From: Geobacter sp. UBA5735
GTDB lineage: Bacteria > Desulfobacterota > Desulfuromonadia > Geobacterales > Geobacteraceae
Assembly (NCBI GenBank): GCA_002419385.1
Contig: DIFZ01000055.1
Coordinates: forward strand, 1-58,812
Direction: 5' to 3'
Length of the DNA: 58,812 bases
Shown here: positions 24,934-33,668 of the stretch, piece after piece
Numbering within the stretch: position 1 is the stretch's first letter
Layout: every line of letters begins with the position of its first letter
Notes under the pieces: generated by a model
The model's database searches: none
Told to the model about the DNA's origin: nothing
The model's input: the letters and a program-made list of their open reading frames with translations, nothing else
Translations under genes and position numbers: made by a program

Positions 24934-25856
24934 GGACAGGCACCTCCTGCTCCGTCATCATACTTTCCCATCCTGCCTCTCCGGTAGTCAGCATACCCTT
25001 TGCGCATCATTGCCAGCTTTTCCCTTTTCCCGCTCTCGAAAAAGAGCAGCCGCACAAGCTCCAGGACGAACCTGAGCCGGTCCTTGCGGCGGAACGACGG
25101 CACGTCCTGCCGGTAACGGTCGCCAACGAAAAACCTGTTCCTGGTCTTGTAATATTTTCTGAGCGGGCTATGGGAAGTCAGGTACAGGTCGTGGAAAAAA
25201 ACCCTGAACCTGAGCAGCGTGCCCACCCGGTGCTCGAGGAGCGCCCGGTTTGCCCGGACAACCCGGAAGCCGCTGCTGCGGAGCCTGAGGCAGTACTCGA
25301 TGTCGACGAAATCCACGAACAGTTCTTCCATGAAAGGTCCCGCCGCTTCATAGGCCCTCAGGTTCAACAGGTTGCCGGATGTCATGACCGACTGCATCTC
25401 GAGGCAGTCGATCGTTCCATCGGGCTTCTCTCCCGGGCGGGTGACGAGGAACGGCGCCACAATCCCGATAGCGCCCTGTTCGGATGAACTGAAAACACGC
25501 AGCATCGTCAGCACCATGCCGGGAGTGGCCCTGCTGTCCTGGTCCATGGTCAGGAGATACTCGCAACCGCATTCCAGCGCCATCCGGGCGCCCATGTTGA
25601 GTGCCCCGGCCACACCGAGGTTCCGCCCGTTGGCGACAAAGGTCACCGTATCCAGCTGGCGCAGGCCCGCCGTCGTCGGGGTCGTGTCATACTCGGAATT
25701 GTCGATGGCGATAAGCATGTCCACCTGTTCGATGTAGGTGGAGATAGTTGCCGTCACCTCCTCATCGGGCCGGTACAGGACCACGACACCGGCAATCCGG
25801 CACCCCGTCTTCCCGGGGACGTCCTGGTGCCTGCACTGTTCAGGATGCAACGTCAT
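24930..25856 (-). CDS. GT2 glycosyltransferase, rhamnosyltransferase-like
   Basis: A 308-residue GT-A enzyme. It has VVVLYRPDEEV at the N-terminus, IDNSEYDTTP, NLGVAGALNMG and the DxD-type metal site in LLTMDQDSRA, then the acceptor region ELFVDFVDIEYCLRLRSSG. This resembles bacterial rhamnosyltransferases that add dTDP-rhamnose, though no dTDP-rhamnose synthesis genes are present. The frame extends upstream only to a TTG; the ATG at 25856 is preferred and overlaps the end of the previous gene by 17 bases. A C-terminal basic stretch may bind the membrane. Confidence 0.88.
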   Translation of the reverse strand: MTLHPEQCRHQDVPGKTGCRIAGVVVLYRPDEEVTATISTYIEQVDMLIAIDNSEYDTTPTTAGLRQLDTVTFVANGRNLGVAGALNMGARMALECGCEYLLTMDQDSRATPGMVLTMLRVFSSSEQGAIGIVAPFLVTRPGEKPDGTIDCLEMQSVMTSGNLLNLRAYEAAGPFMEELFVDFVDIEYCLRLRSSGFRVVRANRALLEHRVGTLLRFRVFFHDLYLTSHSPLRKYYKTRNRFFVGDRYRQDVPSFRRKDRLRFVLELVRLLFFESGKREKLAMMRKGYADYRRGRMGKYDDGAGGACP

Positions 25857-26913
25857 GACTCTCACCAGTCGAAGCAAATTCGGCAACCATGCGCTCCATC
25901 ATCACGCCGGCCGCGTCCCTCATCTCGCGCAGGAGGCGGTAATTGGCCGAACGCATCGCCTCCAGTGCTTCACAAGACGGCAGATCACCGCTGACGAATT
26001 GTTCCAGGCCGATCCAGGCGTAGCCCCGGCGGGCGAAATCGCCGATTTCCGGCTGCAGAACGACGGGGATGACTCCGCAGGCGAGATATTCCACCAGCTT
26101 GGTCGGGCAGGCAGCCCGGTTGACGATCGAATCGTCCCGAAGGACGAAACCGACAGCAGCCCTCCGGTAATGCTCATATACGGCGCTTTTCGGCACGCTG
26201 AGCACCTTTGCCCGGCCGGCGAGGCCATATTCTGCGGCTTTCCGTTCAAAGTAAGGGACGTCGGGAGTAAGGATGACCAGGGGGCCATGATACCGGGCCC
26301 GGGCCACGGCATCCATCATCAGGTCGATGTTCTGCCACTTCTGCGAGCCGCCGGAATAGATGGCTGCCAAGGAACCTGGTGCGCTCCTGTCCGTTCCGCC
26401 AACAGGCGAGTCGTCGAAGATCGGGACCGTGTAGATTCTTGCCGGAAAATTTCCATACTTGGCGCGCAGATGATCCGCCATCACCTCGGTAACGACAACC
26501 AGCGCACGGCTGCGCCGGACTGTGATCCTTTCGATCAGCCCGTAGAGCAGCGAACCCGCACGCTTGCCGTAGAAACGGAGTTCCTCCGGGAAGACGCCGT
26601 GCAGATCGCTGACCACATTCCTGAACAGGTACAGGGGCAGTGCGCGGAAACCATTGTGAATCGAATGGATGTAAATTCCTCCGGCTTGCAATGCCATGCG
26701 AAGAATCGCCGGGAAATGGAGGAAGAAATTGACCTTGTGAACGGTCGCCCTGTCGGAGACCGCTTCGACGCTTCGCCGCAGATTGCCGAAAAACCTGATT
26801 CCCAGGTAGACTCTGTCGCAGGCGGCAAAAAACTTGTCAACGGCTGCGACACGCTGCATCATGCCGTCTTTTTCCCCTGTACTGTCCGGATATCTGGAGA
26901 CAAACAGGATCAT
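25840..26913 (-). CDS. GT4-like glycosyltransferase
   Basis: A 357-residue GT-B-like protein starting MILFVSRYPDSTGEKDG. It has a DLHGVFPEE segment in the first half and IYSGGSQKWQNIDLMMDA at the start of the donor domain. CPTKLVEYLACGVIPVV, the usual donor-binding helix with its Glu, follows near the C-terminus. It overlaps both neighbours (ATGA at the start). Compared with its neighbours it has several unusual aromatic residues in the linker. Sugar specificity is unknown. Confidence 0.85.
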   Translation of the reverse strand: MILFVSRYPDSTGEKDGMMQRVAAVDKFFAACDRVYLGIRFFGNLRRSVEAVSDRATVHKVNFFLHFPAILRMALQAGGIYIHSIHNGFRALPLYLFRNVVSDLHGVFPEELRFYGKRAGSLLYGLIERITVRRSRALVVVTEVMADHLRAKYGNFPARIYTVPIFDDSPVGGTDRSAPGSLAAIYSGGSQKWQNIDLMMDAVARARYHGPLVILTPDVPYFERKAAEYGLAGRAKVLSVPKSAVYEHYRRAAVGFVLRDDSIVNRAACPTKLVEYLACGVIPVVLQPEIGDFARRGYAWIGLEQFVSGDLPSCEALEAMRSANYRLLREMRDAAGVMMERMVAEFASTGESHDVAS

Positions 26914-28076
26914 TGACCTTCCCGGGGGGCTCTCGGCCCCTGCAGCCGTGAGCCCACGCCTGCGTCAATGGCGGACATGACGAGCGAAGCCCGTGCAGCC
27001 CACGAATTCGCCGCAGCAATTTCCAGGCGCTGGGCCATCCTGCCGGAATCACGGGACGTGGCCAGGGCTTCGACGATCCTCGTGCTGAAAGCGGCCGGAT
27101 CGTCAGCGATGGATACCACGCCGTCCGCCTGGTACGCAACGACTTCCGGCATGGCGGTCGAAACGACCGGCAAACCGGCGCCCAGGTATTCATAGAGCTT
27201 GATGGGATTCGTGCTCTCATTGAGCAGGTTCAGCTTGAACGGAATGATGCCGACTGAGAAGTAGGCCAGGTAGCTGATGAGCTCGGAATAGGGCTTGGGC
27301 CCCAGGGTCAGCAGGTTGGGGATCCCCTCCAGCTTCGGCTTGAGGGTTTTCAGGACCGGCCCGATCAGCACAAAGGTGATCCCGGGCAAAAGCCTCGCCG
27401 TTTCAGCTATCAGGTCCACGTCGACCCAGTCATGAATGCCGCCCACATAACCGACAACCGGTTTGTCCCGGTACCCGTGCAGCTCGTCGCCCGTTTTCTT
27501 CTCATGGGTCACCGCAGCACGGAAAAACACCTCATCGACACCGTTTTGCACGAGAAGCGTGTTCTTGTTCAGCCGGCTGTGCCGGTCATACAGTTTGCGG
27601 CTCACCGCCAGCACCAGGTCCGCCCTGGCCACGACTTCATTCTCGTTGTCTATCAGGCGCTGGTCGATGGTTTCCGCAAAAGCCGCCCAATCGTCCATGG
27701 CGTCATAGACGACGAATTTATCCGTGCAGCGCTCCAGATAGCTGATGTCCTCAATCTGCCAGGTATAGACGATTTCCGATTCCCGCAGCCCGCGGGAGCG
27801 GAACACGAAATAGTTCTGGCACCTGGTCAGAACCCTGTTGATGCCCTTCAGAAAAGGGAATCTCGGGTCTTCCTTCAGCAGGAACATGTTCTGGATCCTG
27901 TCGACCAGCTCCGCCTGTTCCGCCATGTAGCCGTAGCCGCGAAACGGCAGGCGGATGGAATTGTTGATCACGCAGGTTTCGTACTGCTGCCCCAGATACC
28001 TGGCAAGATGATGGGGCCGCTGGAAGGTGTTGAACCAGCCGCCGTACGTTATGATAGAAAGTTTCCGTCTGTCCAT
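26910..28076 (-). CDS. GT4-like glycosyltransferase
   Basis: A 388-residue GT-B protein. The N-terminal YGGWFNTFQRPHHLARYLG is characteristic of a GT4 group in which an R-P-H-x-L motif precedes the first helix. In the C-terminal half GYVGGIHDWVDVDLI and NPIKLYEYLGAGLPVVS mark the donor domain. I chose the ATG at 28076 because the 26 upstream residues are polar and not conserved. The gene ends overlapping the next one. It is probably one of four GT4-like enzymes that build the repeat unit. Confidence 0.85.
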   Translation of the reverse strand: MDRRKLSIITYGGWFNTFQRPHHLARYLGQQYETCVINNSIRLPFRGYGYMAEQAELVDRIQNMFLLKEDPRFPFLKGINRVLTRCQNYFVFRSRGLRESEIVYTWQIEDISYLERCTDKFVVYDAMDDWAAFAETIDQRLIDNENEVVARADLVLAVSRKLYDRHSRLNKNTLLVQNGVDEVFFRAAVTHEKKTGDELHGYRDKPVVGYVGGIHDWVDVDLIAETARLLPGITFVLIGPVLKTLKPKLEGIPNLLTLGPKPYSELISYLAYFSVGIIPFKLNLLNESTNPIKLYEYLGAGLPVVSTAMPEVVAYQADGVVSIADDPAAFSTRIVEALATSRDSGRMAQRLEIAAANSWAARASLVMSAIDAGVGSRLQGPRAPREGQ

Positions 28077-28217
28077 GTGTCGGTCCGATGCATCTCCTCG
28101 GTCGATGTTGTGTGCGCCCGGTCTTTCCGGTCGAAACTCATTGCTGTCCCTCACGAAACTCCCGGGCTAAGCCGGCCGATCAGGCCAGGTTCGCTCTGAC
28201 CAATCGACTCCGACCGG

Positions 28218-29588
28218 TCAGGCATGCCACTTCTCCCTGCATTTCCGCCAGATCAGCCAGGAAAACGGCAGCGAGATGACCAGGTGAACGACGAAAAAAC
28301 CGGCGGTGACACCCAGGGTCGAGTAGTTCATGCCCAGATACCAGGTGGCGAGCCCCTGCACCACCCCCAACACCAGCGACAGTGGCAGAAAAGGCTCCTG
28401 TTTATGGGCCCGCAGATATGCGCCGAAAGCCGCTATGACCACGTTGATACAGATCGTGGCGAACAACAGAGCAGCATGGGAAGCGGGAATGAACCTCTGC
28501 CCGATGATGAAATATTCCTGCAGAATGCGGATCATTGCCCAGCCGCACAGTGCGCCCACCATGGCAACGGCTGTCGCTTGCACGAGAACGCGCCGGAACA
28601 GGGCGTCCATGCCGGACCAATTCCGCAGTGCGACGCATTTTGCCAACTCGGGGCTGCGGGTGGAGATCCAGGAAAGGGCAACTCCCAGCAGGGCGTTCGC
28701 CGCACTTAGGGTCATGCCCATCTGCCCCGCGGCGGCGGGGCCCTGGTACCGGAAAAGCACCGGGGTGAACAGCTGGAAGACGAAATAGCCTGAAATCCAG
28801 GTCAGAGCGATCTTCCACTGCATGGGCCAGACCTCGCGCCACCAGGAAATCGACGCATGCCGATGTCCCGGGACTCCCCCGCTGAACATCCTTTTCCAGG
28901 CCATTGCCAGCAGTTCCGGCTTCTGCCGCAGCAGGTAGGACCACGAAATGAAGACGCTGCCGCAGGTAACGGCGAATACCGAGAACAACCCGCCATGAAG
29001 ACCGAGGACCAGCCAGCACAGCACCGACGAAACAACCGCCCCGACCATCTCCCGGTGGTTCACCGTGACGACGTCGCCGCTGCCCATGATTACTGAGAAA
29101 AAGGGCACCGTGAGCAGGTTGGCCGCCGTACCGATGACGGCCAGCACCCACGGGAGCCGCCAGCTGAAATCGACCGCCGTCTGCCGCCCGGTCTCCAGGA
29201 AAACGAGCCCCGCGGGGACCAGGACCACGACGAGCAGCAGCGCCGCAACCCCAAACCAGCGGGCGGCCTTGCACAGCAGGTCGCAGAACCGTTCCCTGGC
29301 AACGGGATCTCCTTCGATGGCGCCGCGACTGCCCCAGCTCAGCTTGACGAATTCATGGCTGGCAAACTGGGACAGCACCGTCATGAGGCCGAGTTCGAAA
29401 AAAAGCTGCAGCGCCAGCAGGCTGCCGATGGTGTAGTAATACCCCTGCTGCTCTTTGCTCAGGCGTGCGGCGATCATCAGCAGGGTCACCGGCCCGGCGA
29501 ACAGGCTCCACACCCTGGTGAAGACTCCGTAGCTGACCGCCCGGTCAAGACCGATTCCGCGCAGTATTTTTGTCAGTAGTTCAGTCAA
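28218..29588 (-). CDS. polysaccharide flippase (Wzx/MOP-like)
   Basis: A 456-residue protein with about 12 to 14 hydrophobic segments in the MOP-superfamily arrangement (a first helix with YGVFTRVWSLFAGPVTLLMI, repeated six-helix bundles). It would flip lipid-linked oligosaccharide across the inner membrane. The start is a TTG at 29588 that overlaps the previous stop (TTGA) and has no clear ribosome site, so coupling with the upstream glycosyltransferase is likely. The following glycosyltransferase gene begins 141 bases later. Wzx assignment follows from topology and context. Confidence 0.82.
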   Translation of the reverse strand: MTELLTKILRGIGLDRAVSYGVFTRVWSLFAGPVTLLMIAARLSKEQQGYYYTIGSLLALQLFFELGLMTVLSQFASHEFVKLSWGSRGAIEGDPVARERFCDLLCKAARWFGVAALLLVVVLVPAGLVFLETGRQTAVDFSWRLPWVLAVIGTAANLLTVPFFSVIMGSGDVVTVNHREMVGAVVSSVLCWLVLGLHGGLFSVFAVTCGSVFISWSYLLRQKPELLAMAWKRMFSGGVPGHRHASISWWREVWPMQWKIALTWISGYFVFQLFTPVLFRYQGPAAAGQMGMTLSAANALLGVALSWISTRSPELAKCVALRNWSGMDALFRRVLVQATAVAMVGALCGWAMIRILQEYFIIGQRFIPASHAALLFATICINVVIAAFGAYLRAHKQEPFLPLSLVLGVVQGLATWYLGMNYSTLGVTAGFFVVHLVISLPFSWLIWRKCREKWHA

Positions 29589-30808
29589 GGTTTGTCATGG
29601 GTCCGTACTCCCAGCCGATCGAGAGTGCCCTTGAAGCTCCTTTTCGCATCATGAAGGAACAGCGGGAACCGGGAGCGTTTTCCCAGCAGCGGCAGATACA
29701 GTCGGCGGGATCTGCGGCCGCCCCCCCCGTTCCTCCGCTCTTGCCAACACGTTTCCATGAGATCGACATAGCGCCTGGCCATCGTTTCCAGCCCGAACCG
29801 CTCCAGGGCAGACTGCCAGGCCGCGCGGGACATGACGCGCACCCGCTCCCGGTCCGCAGCAAGCGACACCAGGCCATCGACAAATGCGGATTCATCCCCC
29901 ACCGGCGCCAGAAGCCCGTCGGCGCCATCCGCAATGACCGTGTCGGTGATTCCCGGTAATCTGGAGACCAGCGGCACAACCCCCCGGGCCATGGCCTCGA
30001 AGAGGGCAACGGGCTGCCCTTCGTAATGTGACGGCATTATGAGGACATCAGCCGAGCCCAGCAGTCCCGTCGTTTCGGCGTGGGGCAGTGCGCCGTGGAA
30101 CGTCACGGCTTCCGCAAGGCCCGCTTCGCTGACCCGCAGCCGAAGCTCCGCCAGATCGCTGCCGTCACCGACCACGTCAAAGGTTGCCCCGGCGCCCCGG
30201 TGCAGGACTCCCGCAACAATGCCGGGAAGATGGAAAACCCCCTTCTGCCCGTGCTCGATTCTGCCGATGTACATTACCCGCAGCGGTTGCCGCAAACAGG
30301 GTGTACTGTCGTTTTTGGGGTATTCCCGGAAAACCTCGACGCCGTTCCTGATGAAGGATACCCTGGCCGGCGGAGCGCCGCGCCTGAGCGCCTCATCCCG
30401 AACCTGCTCGCCAACGGCAACGAACCGGTCAACGTCTGACTGGTTGGCAAGCCCGATCCGGTATACGTCGTCCATGTCGTTGTGAAGCACCGCTATGACG
30501 GCCGTAGTGTCCGGGAGGAGACCGGCAGCACATTGGGCAGCACTGCTGTGGTTCAGCAGCACTGCATCGAAGCCACGCAGCGCAGCGGCAACCCTTCTGG
30601 CGTGGCGGCGGCTGCTCTGCCACCTCCGCGGCAGCACCGCCACCACTTCGAAACCCTCGTCATGGGGACGGCCATGCCAGTCTCCGGCCGATTCGGTGAC
30701 GACAAACGCCGGCTGCATGCCGGAATCCCGCAAGCGGCGGGCAAGGCCGAACAGGAACGACTCCATGCCGCCGATGTTCAGGGCGTAGGTCACCAGGGCA
30801 ACTTTCAT
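29585..30808 (-). CDS. GT4 glycosyltransferase
   Basis: A 407-residue GT-B enzyme. MKVALVTYALNIGGMESFL at the N-terminus carries the GGME motif typical of GT4. The C-terminal domain has YIGRIEHGQKGV and ALFEAMARGVVPLVS, the E-x7-E-type donor site. I used the ATG at 30808, which starts the Rossmann strand; an ATG at 30835 just after the wecB stop would add nine residues. It lies directly downstream of wecB and may use UDP-ManNAc or a related sugar, which is inference from position. Confidence 0.88.
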   Translation of the reverse strand: MKVALVTYALNIGGMESFLFGLARRLRDSGMQPAFVVTESAGDWHGRPHDEGFEVVAVLPRRWQSSRRHARRVAAALRGFDAVLLNHSSAAQCAAGLLPDTTAVIAVLHNDMDDVYRIGLANQSDVDRFVAVGEQVRDEALRRGAPPARVSFIRNGVEVFREYPKNDSTPCLRQPLRVMYIGRIEHGQKGVFHLPGIVAGVLHRGAGATFDVVGDGSDLAELRLRVSEAGLAEAVTFHGALPHAETTGLLGSADVLIMPSHYEGQPVALFEAMARGVVPLVSRLPGITDTVIADGADGLLAPVGDESAFVDGLVSLAADRERVRVMSRAAWQSALERFGLETMARRYVDLMETCWQERRNGGGGRRSRRLYLPLLGKRSRFPLFLHDAKRSFKGTLDRLGVRTHDKP

Positions 30809-30838
30809 CGTTCGGGTCACCGTCTCTGCAGCCATGGC

Positions 30839-31984
30839 TTAACGCGCGCCCAGGCTCAACGTCATGAGTTTCTCTGCTATCCTCTCCGCTGCCGAGCCGT
30901 CGCCATAAGGGTTATGGGCCATGCTCATCGCTGCATAGGCCGAGGGACTGCCAAGCAGAAGAGATGCCTCGTCAACGATCTTCTGCCGGTCGGTGCCGAC
31001 AAGTTTCACCGTACCCGCTGCCACGGCCTCTGGCCGCTCGGTCGTTTCACGCATGACCAGCACCGGCTTCCCCAGCGACGGCGCCTCTTCCTGGACGCCT
31101 CCCGAATCGGTGATGATCAGGTAGGAGCGCGTCATAAGATAGACGAAGGGCAGGTAGTCCACCGGTTCGATCAGGTGGACATTGGCGTGCGCCCCGCTGC
31201 CCAGGACCCTCCGCACCGGTTCCTGGACATTCGGGTTCAGGTGGACCGGGTAGAGGATGTCCGTATCCGGATGGGCCCGGGCAATGTCGGCCAGCGCCTG
31301 GCAGATGTTTTCGAACCCGGCGCCGAAGTTCTCACGGCGATGTCCCGTGACCAGGATGAGTTTTCGCGCAGGATCCAGGAAAGCGAAATCGGCCGCGAAC
31401 TGCTGGGCGAGAATGGAATCCCGGCCCACCAGGCCCGCAACGTCCAGCAGTGCGTCGATTACCGTATTGCCGGTAACCGTGATGCTTTCATCGGCGACCC
31501 CTTCCCGCAGCAGATTTTCCCGTGCCGTCCCGGTGGGCGCGAAGTGATGATCGGCAACCGCTCCGGTGACGCGACGGTTCATTTCCTCGGGGAACGGGGA
31601 ACGCTTGTTGTGTGTGCGCAACCCTGCCTCCACATGGCCGACCCTGGCGCCGCAATAAAACGAAGCAAGTGAAGCGGCCATGGTGGTCGTGGTATCGCCG
31701 TGAACCAGGACCATGTGGGGTTTTTCACGCGCAATGACGTCCTTCAGCCCCTGCAGGACATTGCAGGTGATATCGAACAGGTCCTGGCCGGGTTTCATGA
31801 TGTCCAAGTCGTAATCGGGCCGGATCCGGAACAGGTCCAGCACCTGGTCCAGCATCCGGCGGTGCTGGGCGGTGACGCAGACCAGGCTGCGGAACCGGTC
31901 TGGATGTTTCTTCAGCTCGTTGATCACGGGAGCCATCTTTATTGCCTCGGGACGCGTGCCGAAAACGGATAATACCTTGATCAT
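30839..31984 (-). CDS. wecB: UDP-N-acetylglucosamine 2-epimerase, non-hydrolysing
   Basis: A 381-residue enzyme converting UDP-GlcNAc to UDP-ManNAc. Strong family features are VFGTRPEAIKMAP at the start, TAQHRRMLDQVL, VHGDTTT, HVEAGLRT, then TGHRREN, and TDSGGVQEE near the UDP site. The length is typical. Start at 31984: GGAGA stands about 11 bases upstream. It is the first gene of the glycan operon, behind an 81-base gap from the regulator gene that contains a TTTTGG/CCAAAA inverted repeat. No WecC is visible, so the product may be used directly or oxidised elsewhere. Confidence 0.95.
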   Translation of the reverse strand: MIKVLSVFGTRPEAIKMAPVINELKKHPDRFRSLVCVTAQHRRMLDQVLDLFRIRPDYDLDIMKPGQDLFDITCNVLQGLKDVIAREKPHMVLVHGDTTTTMAASLASFYCGARVGHVEAGLRTHNKRSPFPEEMNRRVTGAVADHHFAPTGTARENLLREGVADESITVTGNTVIDALLDVAGLVGRDSILAQQFAADFAFLDPARKLILVTGHRRENFGAGFENICQALADIARAHPDTDILYPVHLNPNVQEPVRRVLGSGAHANVHLIEPVDYLPFVYLMTRSYLIITDSGGVQEEAPSLGKPVLVMRETTERPEAVAAGTVKLVGTDRQKIVDEASLLLGSPSAYAAMSMAHNPYGDGSAAERIAEKLMTLSLGAR

Positions 31985-32040
31985 GCGTTGCGGTTCTCCT
32001 GATTTATGGGGTAATACAGTTCTCGTTGCCGTGTGCACTC

Positions 32041-32059
32041 TTTTGGTGTACTGCCAAAA
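32041..32059. promoter_or_regulatory. inverted repeat before wecB
   Basis: TTTTGG (32041-32046) and CCAAAA (32054-32059) form a perfect 6-base inverted repeat with a 7-base centre, in the gap between the winged-helix regulator and wecB. It could be an operator for that regulator or a weak hairpin; neither is shown. Confidence 0.35.
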
Positions 32060-32065
32060 CCAGGT

Positions 32066-32704
32066 TCACACTCCCTCAGCGAAACCGGGTAGAGCGGACT
32101 GCTCGCCTCCCGCGCAGAAAATCCTGTTCCTGTCGACGCCCCTGCGCAGAAGCTCTCCCATGATCTCGCCCTGCATCTTGAGAGAGGTGATGACGATGCA
32201 ACCGTCCCCATTCCCGAGCCCTTCATCAAGCGTGGCGACCGGCCGGCCGAAAAAAACCTTTCCCGCTTTGCCGGCATCCATCACCTCGTCCAACCGGACC
32301 AGCGTTTCAGCAAGCGACAGATACGCTATCTCGGCAGTCTCGTCAATGCCGCAGAAAGAGACTGCACGCACACCCGATGCTTCCAGCGAGCGGAACAGCG
32401 CCAGGAAATCCTGCCGTGCCAACCGGTAGAGATTGGTGAAATGGCTCACGTGCTGATACGCAAGACGGCTCTTCTCCACAATGCCTTTGGGAGTGAGCAG
32501 ATAGCCGTAGCGGTTGCGGGGGAACGCCCTGATCCGCACATACCCCTTGGCGGCAAGGTTCTTCAGGTACGAATTGACGAGACCGAGCGCCATGCCCAAG
32601 CGCCTGGCGAGCTCGCGTTGGGACAGGAGCTCATCAGCGGCAATCTCGTTGAGGAGTTGGAATGACCGGTAGGAATCTCTCGACTTTTCCTGCGTATCGC
32701 TCAT
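32066..32704 (-). CDS. winged-helix regulator with C-terminal Rossmann-like domain
   Basis: A 212-residue protein encoded immediately before wecB in the same direction. Residues about 12-80 form a MarR/winged-helix DNA-binding domain (SQRELARRLGMALGLVNSYLKNLAAKGYV as the helix-turn-helix region, then a wing with RNRYGYLLTPKG). The C-terminal part (about 110-205) has alternating strands and helices with GVRAVSFCGIDETAEIA, reminiscent of a small nucleotide- or CoA-binding Rossmann domain. Regulators of this shape are often placed before polysaccharide loci; regulation of the wecB operon in response to a metabolite is the natural inference. The ATG at 32704 is used; the open frame upstream of it crosses a terminator. 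Confidence 0.78.
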   Translation of the reverse strand: MSDTQEKSRDSYRSFQLLNEIAADELLSQRELARRLGMALGLVNSYLKNLAAKGYVRIRAFPRNRYGYLLTPKGIVEKSRLAYQHVSHFTNLYRLARQDFLALFRSLEASGVRAVSFCGIDETAEIAYLSLAETLVRLDEVMDAGKAGKVFFGRPVATLDEGLGNGDGCIVITSLKMQGEIMGELLRRGVDRNRIFCAGGEQSALPGFAEGV

Positions 32705-32709
32705 AAAAT

Positions 32710-32792
32710 GAACAATACACCAGGGCGAGAGGGACAGGCAATAGAAAATACCGTCCGGCGGAAAGAAAGGCCGACATTTCTGTCGGCCTTTC
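32710..32792. repeat. direct repeat, copy A, flanking ABC cassette
   Basis: This approximately 83-base sequence matches 34485-34566 at about 92 percent by my alignment (six substitutions and one indel). The two copies lie on either side of the ABC exporter genes in the same orientation. Each carries the same GGCCGACA hairpin. Confidence 0.85.
32762..32792 (-). terminator. terminator after ABC permease gene (repeat copy A)
   Basis: AAAGGCCGACA (32766-32776) and TGTCGGCCTTT (32781-32791) form an 11-base stem with a 4-base loop. On the minus strand it is followed by an imperfect T stretch (CTTTC). It lies 27 bases after the permease stop. The T run is worse than in copy B, so it may be leaky. 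Confidence 0.65.
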
Positions 32793-32818
32793 TGTTTGAC
32801 AGTCAATCATACCGCAAA

Positions 32819-33667
32819 TCAGACAATGTCTATTTTTCTAAAACGCAGGAAAAGCAACCCGCCAAGAATAAGGCAGTAAAGAAGGACATTGATGATTGGA
32901 TAGAGGAGGCCGAATCCAGGGAACAAATCACTGCCAATCAACGAAGATGCCGAATGTTGAACACCTGAGAGCTTCGGCCAAAAATAGTAAACAACTTTCC
33001 ACCATGTCAACTCAACCTGTGGGTGGGCGCCCGATTGCTGCATCATCGCCTGCGCCATCGGGGTGTGGCTGACAGCAGCGATCCCATCGGCCACAAAGCT
33101 CACGATACCGACACCCAGGACACAGAGAAAAGCGACGATATCGGGCATCAGGAGCGACAAAAGAAGGACGGCAATGACCACAAAGAGCAGGTTGATGGAA
33201 CACAGCAGTGAGGCTACGAGGTATTCAGGCATGAAAGCATTCAAGTTTATGGAAGTAATCAGGAACACAATGCCATGCAGGATGAACATGAATAGTACCG
33301 ACAAGACCCATATGCCGATGATTTTTCCCGTAACATACTGCCATCGGGCTATCGCTTTCGACAAAATACACGATTGTATCCCTTCGTTCCGGTCGCGCCT
33401 GAATATTCGCATCGAAAGTAACGCTGCTATGATCATCACGCCTGCACCAATGATATGGAAGGTCACTTTCGACAAAGCACTGACAACGGTTCCGGCATCG
33501 AGATACTGTCCGTTCACCACGTAATTGCCTTGATAGCAACCACGAATAAGAACTATGCAGATTGCGCAGATAACGAACATGATGACGAAACTTTTTTGCC
33601 GTACTTCATCACTAAGCGTATGTTTAGCAATCCTGAAAATGGAGGGAAACGCTTTCAACGTTTTCAT
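32819..33667 (-). CDS. ABC-2 type transporter permease
   Basis: A 282-residue inner-membrane permease with six hydrophobic segments (about 22-42, 70-88, 112-135, 145-172, 178-198 and 255-275). It fits the ABC-2 exporter family. A cytoplasmic IFRRDRNEGIQSCILSKAI segment after the second helix matches the coupling region of such permeases (conserved E and L-S-K/P). It starts 1 base after the ATPase stop codon, with AAAGG upstream. Base composition is clearly more AT-rich than in the flanking genes. The substrate is unknown; similar pairs export peptides, antibiotics or glycolipids. Confidence 0.85.
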   Translation of the reverse strand: MKTLKAFPSIFRIAKHTLSDEVRQKSFVIMFVICAICIVLIRGCYQGNYVVNGQYLDAGTVVSALSKVTFHIIGAGVMIIAALLSMRIFRRDRNEGIQSCILSKAIARWQYVTGKIIGIWVLSVLFMFILHGIVFLITSINLNAFMPEYLVASLLCSINLLFVVIAVLLLSLLMPDIVAFLCVLGVGIVSFVADGIAAVSHTPMAQAMMQQSGAHPQVELTWWKVVYYFWPKLSGVQHSASSLIGSDLFPGFGLLYPIINVLLYCLILGGLLFLRFRKIDIV

Positions 33668-33668
33668 A

